From NCBI GenBank assembly GCA_017795025.1, contig CP051243.1, positions 2,051,501 to 2,115,500 of the forward strand: DNA of 64,000 nucleotides, given 5' to 3'. Position numbers and translations under genes: made by a program. The stretch comes from Flavobacteriales bacterium. GTDB lineage: Bacteria; Bacteroidota; Bacteroidia; Flavobacteriales; Schleiferiaceae. Position 1 is the stretch's first letter. Each line of letters begins with the position of its first letter. Of this stretch, positions 34,692 to 43,473 are shown piece by piece. The notes under the pieces are model-generated. The model saw only the letters and a list, made by a program, of their open reading frames with translations, did no database searches and was not told the DNA's origin.

Positions 34692-35318
34692 ATGAAAACC
34701 TTTCCATCTTACCTTTTACTGCTTGGGCTTTTTATGCTTGGTTTTCAAATTAAGGCGCAATCTGGTTTTGCCGATAGTCTCCTTTGGGAGAATTATCAAT
34801 ATCGCTTAAGGGAGAATCAGGATTTTGCGGATTCTACCGAGTCTCCCTTAAATGAATCAGATCGACTGGCCTTCACCAGTCTTAATTGGTTTCCGGTAGA
34901 CACTAACTTTATGGTTTGGGCACGGTTGGAACGTACCCCAGAAACTGAAGCCTTCGAAATGCCGACCACTACCGAGCGGAAGCCTATTTACCGGCAGTAC
35001 GGGATTTTACGCTTCAGCATTGGCGACAGTAGTTTCGCTGTTCCTGTTTATCAAAACTTGGGTTTGATAAAAATGCCGCAGTATAAAGACTATCTCTTTT
35101 TCCCCTTCACCGACCTCAGCAATGGTTTTGGAACCTATGGCGGCGGTCGCTACCTCGACATTCGAATTCCGGAGGGCGATTCCCTGCTCCTCGATTTTAA
35201 CCGAGCTTACAATCCTTACTGCGCTTACAATGATCGTTATTCCTGCCCCATCCCACCTAGCGAGAACCATATCCCCTTCACGATTCGTGCGGGCGTTCGT
35301 TATGAGGTGAAACATTGA
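34692..35318 (+). CDS. DUF1684-like exported protein
   Basis: 208 residues. The signal peptide is MKTFPSYLLLLGLFMLGFQIKAQ. The C-terminal half has the DUF1684 pattern: LFFPFTDLSNGFGTYGGGRYLDI, then LLLDFNRAYNPYCAYNDRYSCPIPPSENHI. The conserved NPYCAY / CPIPP block is the family hallmark. The function of DUF1684 is unknown; the protein should be periplasmic or secreted. It has no co-directional neighbour close enough for an operon. Confidence 0.85.
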   Translation: MKTFPSYLLLLGLFMLGFQIKAQSGFADSLLWENYQYRLRENQDFADSTESPLNESDRLAFTSLNWFPVDTNFMVWARLERTPETEAFEMPTTTERKPIYRQYGILRFSIGDSSFAVPVYQNLGLIKMPQYKDYLFFPFTDLSNGFGTYGGGRYLDIRIPEGDSLLLDFNRAYNPYCAYNDRYSCPIPPSENHIPFTIRAGVRYEVKH

Positions 35319-35502
35319 GGATTGCTTTTAACACCAAAATCGAAAGGGCTTATCCTTTAATATTCCTCTTCCAAGTCGGCCAAGCATACCAAATTCTATC
35401 TCAAAGGCCTTAATTGCAAGAAAGCTGTAATTAGTTTACAATACTTACAATGAGGCCTATTAAAGCTTTGCGGCATAATTAGGGGCTAAAAAAACTTTTC
35501 CC

Positions 35503-35532
35503 TTTGGAATCCAAATAATTAGTCGACCTTTG
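35503..35532 (+). promoter_or_regulatory. Candidate promoter of the DEAD-box helicase gene
   Basis: A -33-type TTTG (35503-35506), an 18-nt spacer and a -7-type GACCTTTG (35525-35532, one mismatch to TAnnTTTG). It lies 23 nt before the TTG start. The rest of the 237-nt gap (35319-35555) is AT-rich with no RNA gene I can recognise. Confidence 0.5.
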
Positions 35533-35555
35533 CAGCGAATTTTAAGCCACTCTTT

Positions 35556-37046
35556 TTGAGCTCTTTTTTTGACCTCGGACTTTCACCTGAAGTCCTCCGC
35601 GCCCTTGACGAAATGGGTTTTGAAACCCCATCACCCATTCAAGCGCAAGCTATACCCGCACTTTTAACAGATGCCCAAGATTTAATCGGTCTTGCCCAAA
35701 CCGGTACCGGAAAAACGGCCGCTTTTGGTATTCCTTTATTGGAACGTTTAGATCCTGAGTTCCCACATACCCAAGCACTTATCCTAGCCCCTACTCGGGA
35801 ATTAGGTCAGCAAATTGGGGAGCAATTACAATCCTTTGGAAAGTATTTAAAGGGAATGAATATTTTAACCGTGTATGGCGGAGCGAATATTCAAACTCAA
35901 ATGAAGGCGCTCAAAAAACCGCAGCATATCATTATCGCCACGCCTGGACGTTTAATCGACCTCATTGGGCGGAGAGCGGTGAATCTCGAAAACTTGGAAA
36001 TCCTGGTTTTAGATGAAGCAGACGAAATGCTCAACATGGGCTTTAAGGAAGCTTTAGATGAGATTTTAACCTATACGCCAAAGGAAAAGATGACCTGGCT
36101 TTTTTCGGCTACCATGCCGAAGGAAATCCGTCGGATTGTAGACACCTACATGCATCAGCCCTTTGAGGTTAAAATTGACCATAAACAACAGGTTAATAAA
36201 AATATTGAGCATCAAGTGGTGCACGTTCGTCACCACCAGCGTACCCAGGCCCTTAAACGATTCATTGACCTCGATCCAGAGATTCGAGCGGTAGTTTTTT
36301 GCCGTACCAAAATCGACACGCAATCGCTGGCCGAAGAACTCATGAAAGCCGGCTATCCTGCCGATGCTTTGCATGGAGATTTAAGTCAGGTGCAGCGCGA
36401 TCGCGTGATGCGTCGATTTAAGGAACATGAATTACCCATTTTGGTGGCTACCGATGTTGCGGCCAGAGGGATTGATGTAAATGACCTAAGCCATGTATTC
36501 CACTTGGCCCTTCCCGACGACCCTTCTTATTATACCCATCGCGCTGGACGTACAGCCCGTGCTGGTAAGAAAGGTATTTCCATGGTTTTCTTAGGTGGCC
36601 GTGATGGTTTTAAAATGGGGCGCCTTGAAAAGGACTTAGGCATTCGCTTCGAAAAGGTTGAAATCCCTGAAGTTGCTGATATCGCAAACCTGCGAATGAA
36701 GAACTGGGCCCTGCAAATCTTAGAACAAAAGAGTAAATCATCTCTCGACCAGCACCTACTGCAGGAAATTAAAGACCTGTGGAGCGGTCTCTCTAAAGAT
36801 GAATTAATCGCAAAACTGGTAGCCCTAGAAGCAGATAAGCTTAATTTACAGGACACCGAAAGCTTAAATATCCATCACGGAAAAGGCGGTGGCAAAGGAA
36901 ATAAAGGAGCTAAAGGTGGCTATAAAGGTAAAGGCGGAAGAGGTCAAGGTGGCCCATCCTTTAAAGGAAAACGCAAGCCCTTTAATCACGGACACGAAAG
37001 GCCTAAAGCCAAGCGCAAGAAAAAGGGCGGCGGGAAGAAATTCTAG
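35556..37046 (+). CDS. DEAD-box ATP-dependent RNA helicase
   Basis: 496 residues from TTG (no ATG fits upstream of the Q motif). Motifs in order: Q motif (FETPSPIQAQAIPALL), I AQTGTGKTA, Ia PTRELGQQ, II VLDEADEMLNMGF, III SATMP, IV VVFCRTK, V ATDVAARGIDV and VI HRAGRTARAG. A basic Gly/Lys-rich tail (~440-496, for example GKGGGKGNKGAKGG) probably binds RNA, as in the cold-induced RhlE/CsdA group. It acts in ribosome assembly or RNA turnover. The stop overlaps that of aroA by 4 nt (CTAG) on the opposite strand. Confidence 0.93.
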   Translation: MSSFFDLGLSPEVLRALDEMGFETPSPIQAQAIPALLTDAQDLIGLAQTGTGKTAAFGIPLLERLDPEFPHTQALILAPTRELGQQIGEQLQSFGKYLKGMNILTVYGGANIQTQMKALKKPQHIIIATPGRLIDLIGRRAVNLENLEILVLDEADEMLNMGFKEALDEILTYTPKEKMTWLFSATMPKEIRRIVDTYMHQPFEVKIDHKQQVNKNIEHQVVHVRHHQRTQALKRFIDLDPEIRAVVFCRTKIDTQSLAEELMKAGYPADALHGDLSQVQRDRVMRRFKEHELPILVATDVAARGIDVNDLSHVFHLALPDDPSYYTHRAGRTARAGKKGISMVFLGGRDGFKMGRLEKDLGIRFEKVEIPEVADIANLRMKNWALQILEQKSKSSLDQHLLQEIKDLWSGLSKDELIAKLVALEADKLNLQDTESLNIHHGKGGGKGNKGAKGGYKGKGGRGQGGPSFKGKRKPFNHGHERPKAKRKKKGGGKKF

Positions 37047-38275
37047 TCCAGTTCCTCTAAGCGAAAGCCCATTTTTTTACAATCCTCCCAAAAGGAAGGG
37101 TAACTCTTTGCGACCACTTCTGGCTGATGGATAAGCAGCGAAGCTTGCAAGGCTAAAGGCATAAAACCCATGGCCATGCGGTGATCGCCATAAGTCTCAA
37201 TTTCCACATCAGTTGGCCGATACCCGCTACCCAAGGTTAAGGAATCCTCGTCAATCTCCAATTCCGTGGAAAATTTGCTGAGCTCCTGTTTTAAAGCGAG
37301 CAAGCGATCGGTCTCCTTAATGCGCAAAGTTTGTAAACCGTGGAACTTCGAACGCAAACCGCTTGCCGCATAAGCCGGAACAATGCTTTGGGCAAGGTCG
37401 GGGCAATTTAGCAAGTTGATTTCAGCACGCGGCGCAAATGGAGCTGCCTTTCGAATGCGAATACCGCCACCAATAAAAATTTGCTCTAGACCCAAAGGAG
37501 CCATATGCTGCGCCACAATAGAATCGCCTTGTAGGCTATACTCTTTAAAGCCGGGCAGATAAATTTCGGCCTCTTGAGCCAGGGCAGCGGCTGCGAACCA
37601 ATACGAAGCGGCCGACCAGTCGGGCTCCACATTTTGAGACGGAGCCGGTTCGGCCAAATTTTGAGCGGGGATCCGAATCTCATTGGCTAAGAAAAATACC
37701 TTGAAGCCCATACGCCGCATCAAATTAGCGGTTAAATAGAGATAGGGAGTAGATACAGCCGCGCCCTTCCATCTCAATTCGAGGCCTTGCTCCATACCCG
37801 GGGCGATCATCATCAGGGCACTGAGAAACTGACTGGAAATACCCGCATCAATATTGAGTAAGCCCCCACTTAATTGGCTTCCCTTAATGAGCAAAGGAGG
37901 GAAACCCTCCTGGTTTAAATATTCGATTTGCGCCCCCAAATGCCGCAAGGCTTCTACCAAAACCCCGATAGGGCGCTCGCGCATTCGCTTCGAACCATCC
38001 AATTCCCAAGTACCTTTTTGGCTGCTAAGAAAGGCCGTTAAAAACCGCATCGCCGTGCCGGCATCGCCAATATTAAGCTTGGTTTGTGATTTATAATCGC
38101 TTAAGGCCGCAACCAAAACTTGGGTGTCATTACTTTCCGAAAGTCCATTAAGGACTAGTTCTGGAGCATACAAGGCTTGGAGAATCAGCAATCGGTTGCT
38201 TTCGCTTTTGGAACCAGGTAATTCCAAACGACCTCTTAGTATGCCGGTAGGATGTGATATCCGCAATTTAGACAC
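37043..38275 (-). CDS. aroA: 3-phosphoshikimate 1-carboxyvinyltransferase (EPSP synthase)
   Basis: About 410 residues. It joins shikimate-3-phosphate and PEP in the chorismate pathway. Signatures: LELPGSKSESNRLLILQAL near the N-terminus, LNIGDAGTAMRFLTAFLSS, SKRMRERPIGVLVEALR and YGDHRMAMGFMPLAL. I place the start at GTG 38275, which overlaps the aroB stop and leaves the usual ~12 residues before LPGSKS. An ATG at 38305 is in frame and would add ten residues inside aroB. It is coupled with aroB in an aromatic amino acid operon. Confidence 0.93.
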   Translation of the reverse strand: MSKLRISHPTGILRGRLELPGSKSESNRLLILQALYAPELVLNGLSESNDTQVLVAALSDYKSQTKLNIGDAGTAMRFLTAFLSSQKGTWELDGSKRMRERPIGVLVEALRHLGAQIEYLNQEGFPPLLIKGSQLSGGLLNIDAGISSQFLSALMMIAPGMEQGLELRWKGAAVSTPYLYLTANLMRRMGFKVFFLANEIRIPAQNLAEPAPSQNVEPDWSAASYWFAAAALAQEAEIYLPGFKEYSLQGDSIVAQHMAPLGLEQIFIGGGIRIRKAAPFAPRAEINLLNCPDLAQSIVPAYAASGLRSKFHGLQTLRIKETDRLLALKQELSKFSTELEIDEDSLTLGSGYRPTDVEIETYGDHRMAMGFMPLALQASLLIHQPEVVAKSYPSFWEDCKKMGFRLEELD

Positions 38276-39332
38276 CGGTGAATTTTTGCAGATGCTCCCA
38301 TACATCTGATTCGGGAATAGCTATATCATAAACCGCGCGACCACAAGCGGCCAAAAGCGTAAATCGCAGTTGTTGACCTTGGTTCTTCTTATCCCCGCGC
38401 ATGAGCTTTAAAAAAGCCTCCTTTTCGATATCCCAGTCGGGAAACGGATAAAGACCGCCTAATTCCTTGGTAATCGTTTCAGCTTCCTGAGGTTTTAGAG
38501 CCGCAAATACCGTAGAAAGGGAAAGTTCAACCTGCATGCCAAGGGCCACGGCGTGTCCGTGTGAAATTGGATTTTGCTGGGTAGCATAATAGGCCTCCAA
38601 GGCATGGCCCACGGTATGTCCGAAGTTAAGAACCTTGCGAAGGCCAGCTTCTTTTTGATCTCGGTTTACCACGCTCGCCTTTATGGCCACCGACCGGTCT
38701 AACAGCTCCGCGTCTATAAAATCGGCCATTGGCTTTCGCCTGATGAGATCCTGGTAATGCTCTTCATCGGCAATTAAACCATGCTTTAGCATTTCTGCCC
38801 ATCCCGATAGCATTTCCTCTGCGGCCAAGCTTTTTAAAAAGGCTGGTAAAATGCCCACCATAATGGGCTCCACAAAAAGCCCGATCCGGTTTTTAAAGCC
38901 CGCAAAATTAATCCCAGTTTTTGCGCCAACCGATGCATCGGCCATAGCTAATAAAGAAGTAGGAAAGTTTACAAAGTCGATACCTCGCATATAGCAAGCA
39001 GCCGCAAAACCACCTAAGTCGCTAATTACCCCTCCGCCTAAGTTAACCAACAGGCTATTACGGTCTAAGTTTAGCGCGCCAAAAGCGTCCCAAAGCTGGG
39101 CCAGTACCTCAATTGACTTTTGCTCCTCCCCTGGCTCTATTTCCAGAACCTCTAACTTATCGCTCGGTAATTCAGGCAAGGCCGCTAAAAAAGCTGGTAA
39201 ACAGAATTCCTGCGTATTGGAATCGCACAATACCGCTACTTTCCCATAATCTTTACTGCGAAGAATTCGACTAAAGTTCTCCAGAGCTTCGGATTCAAAA
39301 AACACGCGCGCTTGGGCTAATTCCTTATTCAT
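38268..39332 (-). CDS. aroB: 3-dehydroquinate synthase
   Basis: 354 residues. An NAD- and zinc-dependent enzyme that closes DAHP to 3-dehydroquinate. NAD-binding and active-site regions are visible: LVNLGGGVISDLGGFAAAC, NFPTSLLAMADASVGAKTGIN, EMLKHGLIAD and VLNFGHTVGHALEAYY with zinc-binding histidines. An exact -7 box sits 5 nt before its ATG, so its transcript should be leaderless or nearly so. aroA follows with a short overlap. Confidence 0.96.
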   Translation of the reverse strand: MNKELAQARVFFESEALENFSRILRSKDYGKVAVLCDSNTQEFCLPAFLAALPELPSDKLEVLEIEPGEEQKSIEVLAQLWDAFGALNLDRNSLLVNLGGGVISDLGGFAAACYMRGIDFVNFPTSLLAMADASVGAKTGINFAGFKNRIGLFVEPIMVGILPAFLKSLAAEEMLSGWAEMLKHGLIADEEHYQDLIRRKPMADFIDAELLDRSVAIKASVVNRDQKEAGLRKVLNFGHTVGHALEAYYATQQNPISHGHAVALGMQVELSLSTVFAALKPQEAETITKELGGLYPFPDWDIEKEAFLKLMRGDKKNQGQQLRFTLLAACGRAVYDIAIPESDVWEHLQKFTGV

Positions 39333-39337
39333 AAATA

Positions 39338-39345
39338 CAAAGGTA
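39338..39345 (-). promoter_or_regulatory. -7 promoter box (TACCTTTG) of aroB-aroA
   Basis: The plus strand reads CAAAGGTA, an exact minus-strand TAnnTTTG match. Only 5 nt separate it from the aroB ATG. Confidence 0.65.
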
Positions 39346-39426
39346 CGGCCTCACTAAAAACAGTGCTAATGTCCTTTAAGGAAGACTTGGTTTTGAACTA
39401 ATTTAGTAATTACCTTCGGAGCCGTG

Positions 39427-39464
39427 AAGAACCCTCCTTTTAAGCAATTAGAATGAGGGTTCTT
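39427..39464 (+). other. Strong hairpin in the proline dehydrogenase leader
   Basis: A perfect 10-bp stem AAGAACCCTC / GAGGGTTCTT (39427-39436, 39455-39464) with an 18-nt loop, 26 nt before the ATG at 39491. No T run follows directly. A -7-like box (TACCTTCG, about 39412-39419) lies just upstream, so the hairpin would be at the 5' end of the mRNA and could control stability or translation. Confidence 0.5.
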
Positions 39465-39490
39465 GGCCTACACCTCTCAAATTTTTAGAC

Positions 39491-40657
39491 ATGCTGGATT
39501 TCAACGACACGAAGACCGCCTTTATTCTGAAGTCTGATAATCAACTTCGTAAGGCCTATTGGCTCTTCCGTTTAGTAGCTAACTCAAGCTTAGTAGGCCT
39601 AGGTCGCTGGGCAAGTAATATGGCCATCCGCTTAGGTTTGCCTATCCGAACGGTAGTAAAACAAACGGTTTACGATCAATTTGTTGGTGGCGAAACCATC
39701 GAGGAATGTCAGGAAATAATTGACCAATTACGGGAGCATGGAGTTTCGGCCCTTTTAGATTTTGCCGTAGAAGGCAAGGCGACGGAAGCCGATTTTAATA
39801 GCACCAAGGATCAAATTGTAGATTCCGTAAAATATGCTGCCGCCCAGCCTGGAGTTCCCTTCGGCGTTTTTAAGATGACCGGTGTTGCAGGATTCGAACT
39901 TTTGGAAAAATACAGCGCTGGAGTTCCCTTCACCGAATTGGAAGCACGCGCTTGGGAAAGGGCTAAAATGAGGGTTGAGGAGATTTGTTTTACCGCCAAT
40001 AAATTTGGATTACGCATTATGATTGATGCGGAGGAAACCTGGATCCAAAAGGCGATAGATGATCTGACCGGAGAAATGATGCAACGCTTTAACCGCGACC
40101 GAGTAGTCGTGATAAATACCTTGCAAATGTATCGTCGTGATCGTTTGGACTACCTCAAGTCATCGGTTGCTGAAGCGCGGGAGAAAGGCTATTACTACGG
40201 AGCCAAATTTGTGCGCGGCGCCTACATGGAAAAAGAACGAGAACGAGCTCGAGAAAAGGGCTACCCCGACCCCATTCACCCCAACAAGGAAGCGAGTGAT
40301 GTATGCTATAATGATGGTATCGCTTACCTGCTTGATTATTTAGACACTGCCATGTTGATTGCTGGCAGTCATAATGAGGAAAGCGCTCGCCTCTTAGCCG
40401 AACGCGCAGAAGCCAAAGGTTTCGAAAGAAACGACGATCGCATCTGGTTTAGTCAGCTGTACGGAATGAGCGATAACTTGAGTTTCAACCTCGCTAAGGA
40501 AGGCTACAATGTGGTAAAATACTTACCCTTTGGACCTGTAAATGAAACCTTGCCCTACTTAATTCGCCGTGCAGAAGAAAACACTTCTGCCGCCGGTCAA
40601 ACGAGTAGAGAACTGGCGCTCATCAAAAAAGAAATGAAACGCCGAGGGATTGATTAA
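39491..40657 (+). CDS. prodH: Proline dehydrogenase, monofunctional
   Basis: 388 residues. A FAD enzyme that oxidises proline to pyrroline-5-carboxylate. Barrel motifs include LRIMIDAEETWIQKAIDDL, VVINTLQMYRRDRLDYLKSS, AKFVRGAYMEKERERAREKG and PFGPVNETLPYLIRRAEENT; the last, with its paired arginines, binds the substrate carboxylate. It lacks the P5C dehydrogenase half of PutA, as usual in Bacteroidota. It has a leader hairpin. Its stop overlaps that of the convergent small membrane protein gene by 4 nt. Confidence 0.95.
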   Translation: MLDFNDTKTAFILKSDNQLRKAYWLFRLVANSSLVGLGRWASNMAIRLGLPIRTVVKQTVYDQFVGGETIEECQEIIDQLREHGVSALLDFAVEGKATEADFNSTKDQIVDSVKYAAAQPGVPFGVFKMTGVAGFELLEKYSAGVPFTELEARAWERAKMRVEEICFTANKFGLRIMIDAEETWIQKAIDDLTGEMMQRFNRDRVVVINTLQMYRRDRLDYLKSSVAEAREKGYYYGAKFVRGAYMEKERERAREKGYPDPIHPNKEASDVCYNDGIAYLLDYLDTAMLIAGSHNEESARLLAERAEAKGFERNDDRIWFSQLYGMSDNLSFNLAKEGYNVVKYLPFGPVNETLPYLIRRAEENTSAAGQTSRELALIKKEMKRRGID

Positions 40658-41010
40658 TCCAAGCTGAGGTCTTCGACTTTTTGTAAGGTTGCGATGGAGT
40701 CGCAATTTTCAATTACAAAGGTTTTGGCCAATTCCTCAAACTCTAAGAAGTAAACGTTACAGGGGACGTCCTCTTTTATGGTCCGTTTAAAATTCACATT
40801 GGCGCGGTGCAAGGCGTTCCCTAAGCCGGTGGTATCTTCTGCTGTAATGCCAGACTCTAGCTTCATCTCCTTTTTTCGCAAATCGTATAGAACCCGATCA
40901 TTAGGGAAATAACTGCATTGGATATCGCGGTCGCCAAAAATGAACATAACCATAAAGGTTCCTAAGACCACTCCGATTAGATAATAAAGGATTCTTCTTC
41001 CGAGGCGCAT
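40654..41010 (-). CDS. Small conserved membrane-anchored protein, function unknown
   Basis: 118 residues. One N-terminal transmembrane helix (~7-26: ILYYLIGVVLGTFMVMFIFG) follows a basic MRLGRR start. The remainder is soluble with three cysteines (C32, C84, C103) and a mixed alpha/beta pattern. I recall similar short proteins from Flavobacteriia but cannot name a family securely. An exact minus-strand -7 box (41030-41037) gives it its own promoter. It is convergent with proline dehydrogenase. Confidence 0.75.
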   Translation of the reverse strand: MRLGRRILYYLIGVVLGTFMVMFIFGDRDIQCSYFPNDRVLYDLRKKEMKLESGITAEDTTGLGNALHRANVNFKRTIKEDVPCNVYFLEFEELAKTFVIENCDSIATLQKVEDLSLD

Positions 41011-41022
41011 ATACTGTATTCA

Positions 41023-41847
41023 ATGACGACAAAGGTAGAGCCACCGCGCATTTTTTTTAGACCTTTACGAAAGTTATCAAAAAAAATGACCGACTTAAGC
41101 AAACTTGCCGCTGGCGACGAACACTACAAAGCCTTTGTTGGACCGCCCTTAAAGTATGATTTACTAGGGGCCTTGCAGTTTACCTTGCTCAGTGCCGCTG
41201 GCTTACGTAGTCATCATAAAGTGTGCGATGTGGGCTGCGGTTCGCTCCGCGTCGGTAAATTACTTATCCCTTATTTGGATAAGGATAACTATCATGGCTT
41301 GGAACCCAACCAATGGCTTATTGACGAAGCTATTGAACAGGAAATAGGACAAGACCTGGTTAATCTGAAAGCCCCTCGCTTCGATAATGATGCGGATTTC
41401 CAATTAAGTCGCTTCGGAGAAAAATTTGATTTTGTGATTGCTCAAAGTATTTTTTCGCACTCCAGTGCGACGCAAATCAAAGCTTGCTTTAAAGAAGTTC
41501 GTCAGTGCCTGCAAGCGCAGGGGCTTTTCCTCGCCACTTTCATTTGGGGAAAACAAGATTACGAAGGAGAAGAATGGGTATACCCGGGCTGCGTTTCTTA
41601 CCGGCCTCAAACCATTAAAGATTGGGCCTGGAAGGAATATGGCCTAAAAATGGCTTTGACCGATTGGCCTCATCCCAATGGTCAAAATTGGGCGCTCTTT
41701 TATTTACCCGAAAACGAGCTAAAAGCCGAGAAGCTTGCCCGCTTCAACTTAGAACACTTTACTGCAGATGTAGAAGCCATTCCCGAGCAAAGTCAAGCGG
41801 GATTGATAAGCAAGTTTAAGTCTAAAGTTAAGCGCTTAATCAAATAG
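41023..41847 (+). CDS. Class I SAM-dependent methyltransferase
   Basis: 274 residues. Motif I is KVCDVGCGSLRVGKLL (69-76 for the core), followed by YHGLEPNQWLIDEAI with the acidic ribose-binding residue, and motif IV near DFVIAQSIFSHSS. The substrate is unknown. The ATG at 41023 is adopted, but the promoter box of the divergent gene (41030-41037) lies inside its first codons, and an ATG at 41086-41088 (MTDLSKLAAG) is a possible real start. The last 12 nt overlap the convergent alanine dehydrogenase gene. Confidence 0.78.
   Translation: MTTKVEPPRIFFRPLRKLSKKMTDLSKLAAGDEHYKAFVGPPLKYDLLGALQFTLLSAAGLRSHHKVCDVGCGSLRVGKLLIPYLDKDNYHGLEPNQWLIDEAIEQEIGQDLVNLKAPRFDNDADFQLSRFGEKFDFVIAQSIFSHSSATQIKACFKEVRQCLQAQGLFLATFIWGKQDYEGEEWVYPGCVSYRPQTIKDWAWKEYGLKMALTDWPHPNGQNWALFYLPENELKAEKLARFNLEHFTADVEAIPEQSQAGLISKFKSKVKRLIK
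41030..41037 (-). promoter_or_regulatory. -7 promoter box (TACCTTTG) of the small membrane protein gene
   Basis: The plus strand reads CAAAGGTA, an exact match on the minus strand, 19 nt upstream of the ATG at 41010. It overlaps the annotated 5' end of the methyltransferase gene. Confidence 0.6.
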
Positions 41848-43044
41848 TAAATCTACCTCGGCATAAGGAAGATCAAACCATTCGCCAATCGACTTTTGCG
41901 TAAGGTTACCCTTGTACAAATACAGCCCCTTTCGCACATGTCGGTGTAAGTGTAGCATCTCATCAATACCACCAACTTCGCCTAGGGCCAATAGGATAGG
42001 CGCCATAATATTGCTCAAGGAAAAAGAAGCTGTTCTACTTACTCGCGAAGCGATATTCGGCACACAATAATGAACGATGTCGAATTTCTTAAAAACAGGC
42101 TTATCGTGATTGGTAAGGTCACTGGTTTCGAAGCAACCACCTTGATCGATACTCACATCCACCACCACGGAGCCGGCCTTCATATTCCGAACCATATCCT
42201 CGGTTACCACACAAGGTGTGCGTCCATTATTGGCCCGGATAGCCCCAATAGCCACATCGCAGCGCATTAAGGCCTTTTCTAAAATTTTAGGCTGAATCAC
42301 ACAGGTGTAGATGGGTAAATTATTGAGCTGAGATTGCAAGCGACGCAGTTTTGATAAGGAGCGGTCAAAAACCTTCACATTCGCCCCCAAACCCAAAGCC
42401 GTTCTTGCCGCATAAGTCCCCACGGTACCCGCACCGATGATCACCACTTCTGTTGGCGGTACGCCTGATACGCCTCCAAGCATAAAACCTTTACCATCAT
42501 TGGCATTGCTTAAATACTCGGCGGCAATTAAAATGGAGGTTCCCCCCGCTATTTCGCTCATACTGCGCACTACGGGAACAATACCATCTTCATCCTCAAT
42601 ATTTTCGAAGCTAAGCGCGGTAACCCCTTTCTTCATTAAGGATTTAAAATACTTCTTACTGCGGGTTTTAAGCTGCAAAGCCGAAATTAGGGTTTGCCCC
42701 TTTTTCATGAATTCAATTTCCTCTTCGCTTGGGGGCTCGATTTTCACAATCATATCCGCCTCAAAAACCTCTTTAGCCGAATACACAATTTTTGCCCCGG
42801 CCTCCGAAAAATCCTGATCGCTGTAATGGGCGCTAATGCCGGCATTGGTTTGTACAATGACCTCATGACCGTGCTCAACTAGGAGCTGGACCGCGTCTGG
42901 GGTTAAGGGGATACGCTTCTCTTGCAAACAAGTTTCATCCGGAATTCCAATTTGCAAATGTTGGCGTGAGCGTTTCACTTCTAGGACCTCCTCCTGTGGC
43001 ATTAGCTCTGAAGAGGAAAAACTCAAAAACTCGGGTTTGCTCAT
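41836..43044 (-). CDS. ald: Alanine dehydrogenase / PntA-like NAD-dependent dehydrogenase
   Basis: 402 residues. The AlaDH/PNT family enzyme interconverts L-alanine and pyruvate plus ammonia. The N-terminal domain has IGIPDETCLQEKRIPLTPDAV, where the lysine and arginine bind substrate, and MIVKIEPPSEEE. The NAD-binding domain has VVIIGAGTVGTYAARTALGLGA. The C-terminal part has VVVDVSIDQGGCFETS and the Bacteroidota-type tail with HLHRHVRKGLYLYKG. It starts in a 4-nt overlap with tsaE and is probably co-transcribed. Confidence 0.88.
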   Translation of the reverse strand: MSKPEFLSFSSSELMPQEEVLEVKRSRQHLQIGIPDETCLQEKRIPLTPDAVQLLVEHGHEVIVQTNAGISAHYSDQDFSEAGAKIVYSAKEVFEADMIVKIEPPSEEEIEFMKKGQTLISALQLKTRSKKYFKSLMKKGVTALSFENIEDEDGIVPVVRSMSEIAGGTSILIAAEYLSNANDGKGFMLGGVSGVPPTEVVIIGAGTVGTYAARTALGLGANVKVFDRSLSKLRRLQSQLNNLPIYTCVIQPKILEKALMRCDVAIGAIRANNGRTPCVVTEDMVRNMKAGSVVVDVSIDQGGCFETSDLTNHDKPVFKKFDIVHYCVPNIASRVSRTASFSLSNIMAPILLALGEVGGIDEMLHLHRHVRKGLYLYKGNLTQKSIGEWFDLPYAEVDLLFD

Positions 43045-43469
43045 GTATGGTGGCTTAAACGTATACGGCGCCTTTCGGCTGATACGACCTCAATTTCAAT
43101 CAAATCAAATTGAGGGGGTATTAAGGTACTGATTTTTTCAGGCCATTCCATAAATAACAGATCTCCGCGCTCCAAATAATCATCCCAGCCAATGGCTAAA
43201 GCTTCCTCGGGGTCCTCCAATCGGTACCAATCAAAATGGAAGATGGCCTTTTCATTTGCCCCTAAATATTCGTTAACCAAAGCAAAGGTAGGACTGCTTA
43301 CCTCGTCTTGAACGCCTAATGCTCGGCACAAGGCCTTAACCAAGGTAGTTTTGCCCGCGCCCATCTCCCCTTTTAGCAATATCAGCTTATGCTGCAATGC
43401 AGTAAGTATTTGGGGAGCCACACGGGCTAAATCCTCCTCATGGGCAGGTTCAAAAACGCTTTCGGCCAT
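43041..43469 (-). CDS. tsaE: tRNA threonylcarbamoyladenosine biosynthesis ATPase TsaE
   Basis: 142 residues. A P-loop ATPase required with TsaB and TsaD for t6A37 formation on tRNA. Walker A is LLKGEMGAGKTTLVKALCRALG. The strictly conserved region DEVSSPTFALVNEY and the HFDWYRLEDPEEALAIGWDDYL segment are family hallmarks. An exact -7 box lies 4 nt before the ATG, so the transcript is probably leaderless. It overlaps alanine dehydrogenase by 4 nt. Confidence 0.95.
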   Translation of the reverse strand: MAESVFEPAHEEDLARVAPQILTALQHKLILLKGEMGAGKTTLVKALCRALGVQDEVSSPTFALVNEYLGANEKAIFHFDWYRLEDPEEALAIGWDDYLERGDLLFMEWPEKISTLIPPQFDLIEIEVVSAERRRIRLSHHT

Positions 43470-43473
43470 TCCA

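Noticed and set aside
35319-35555. Possible small RNA or riboswitch in the 237-nt gap before the helicase gene
   Set aside because: I see no stable long stem, no tRNA-like arrangement and no known riboswitch signature; only a promoter is supported.
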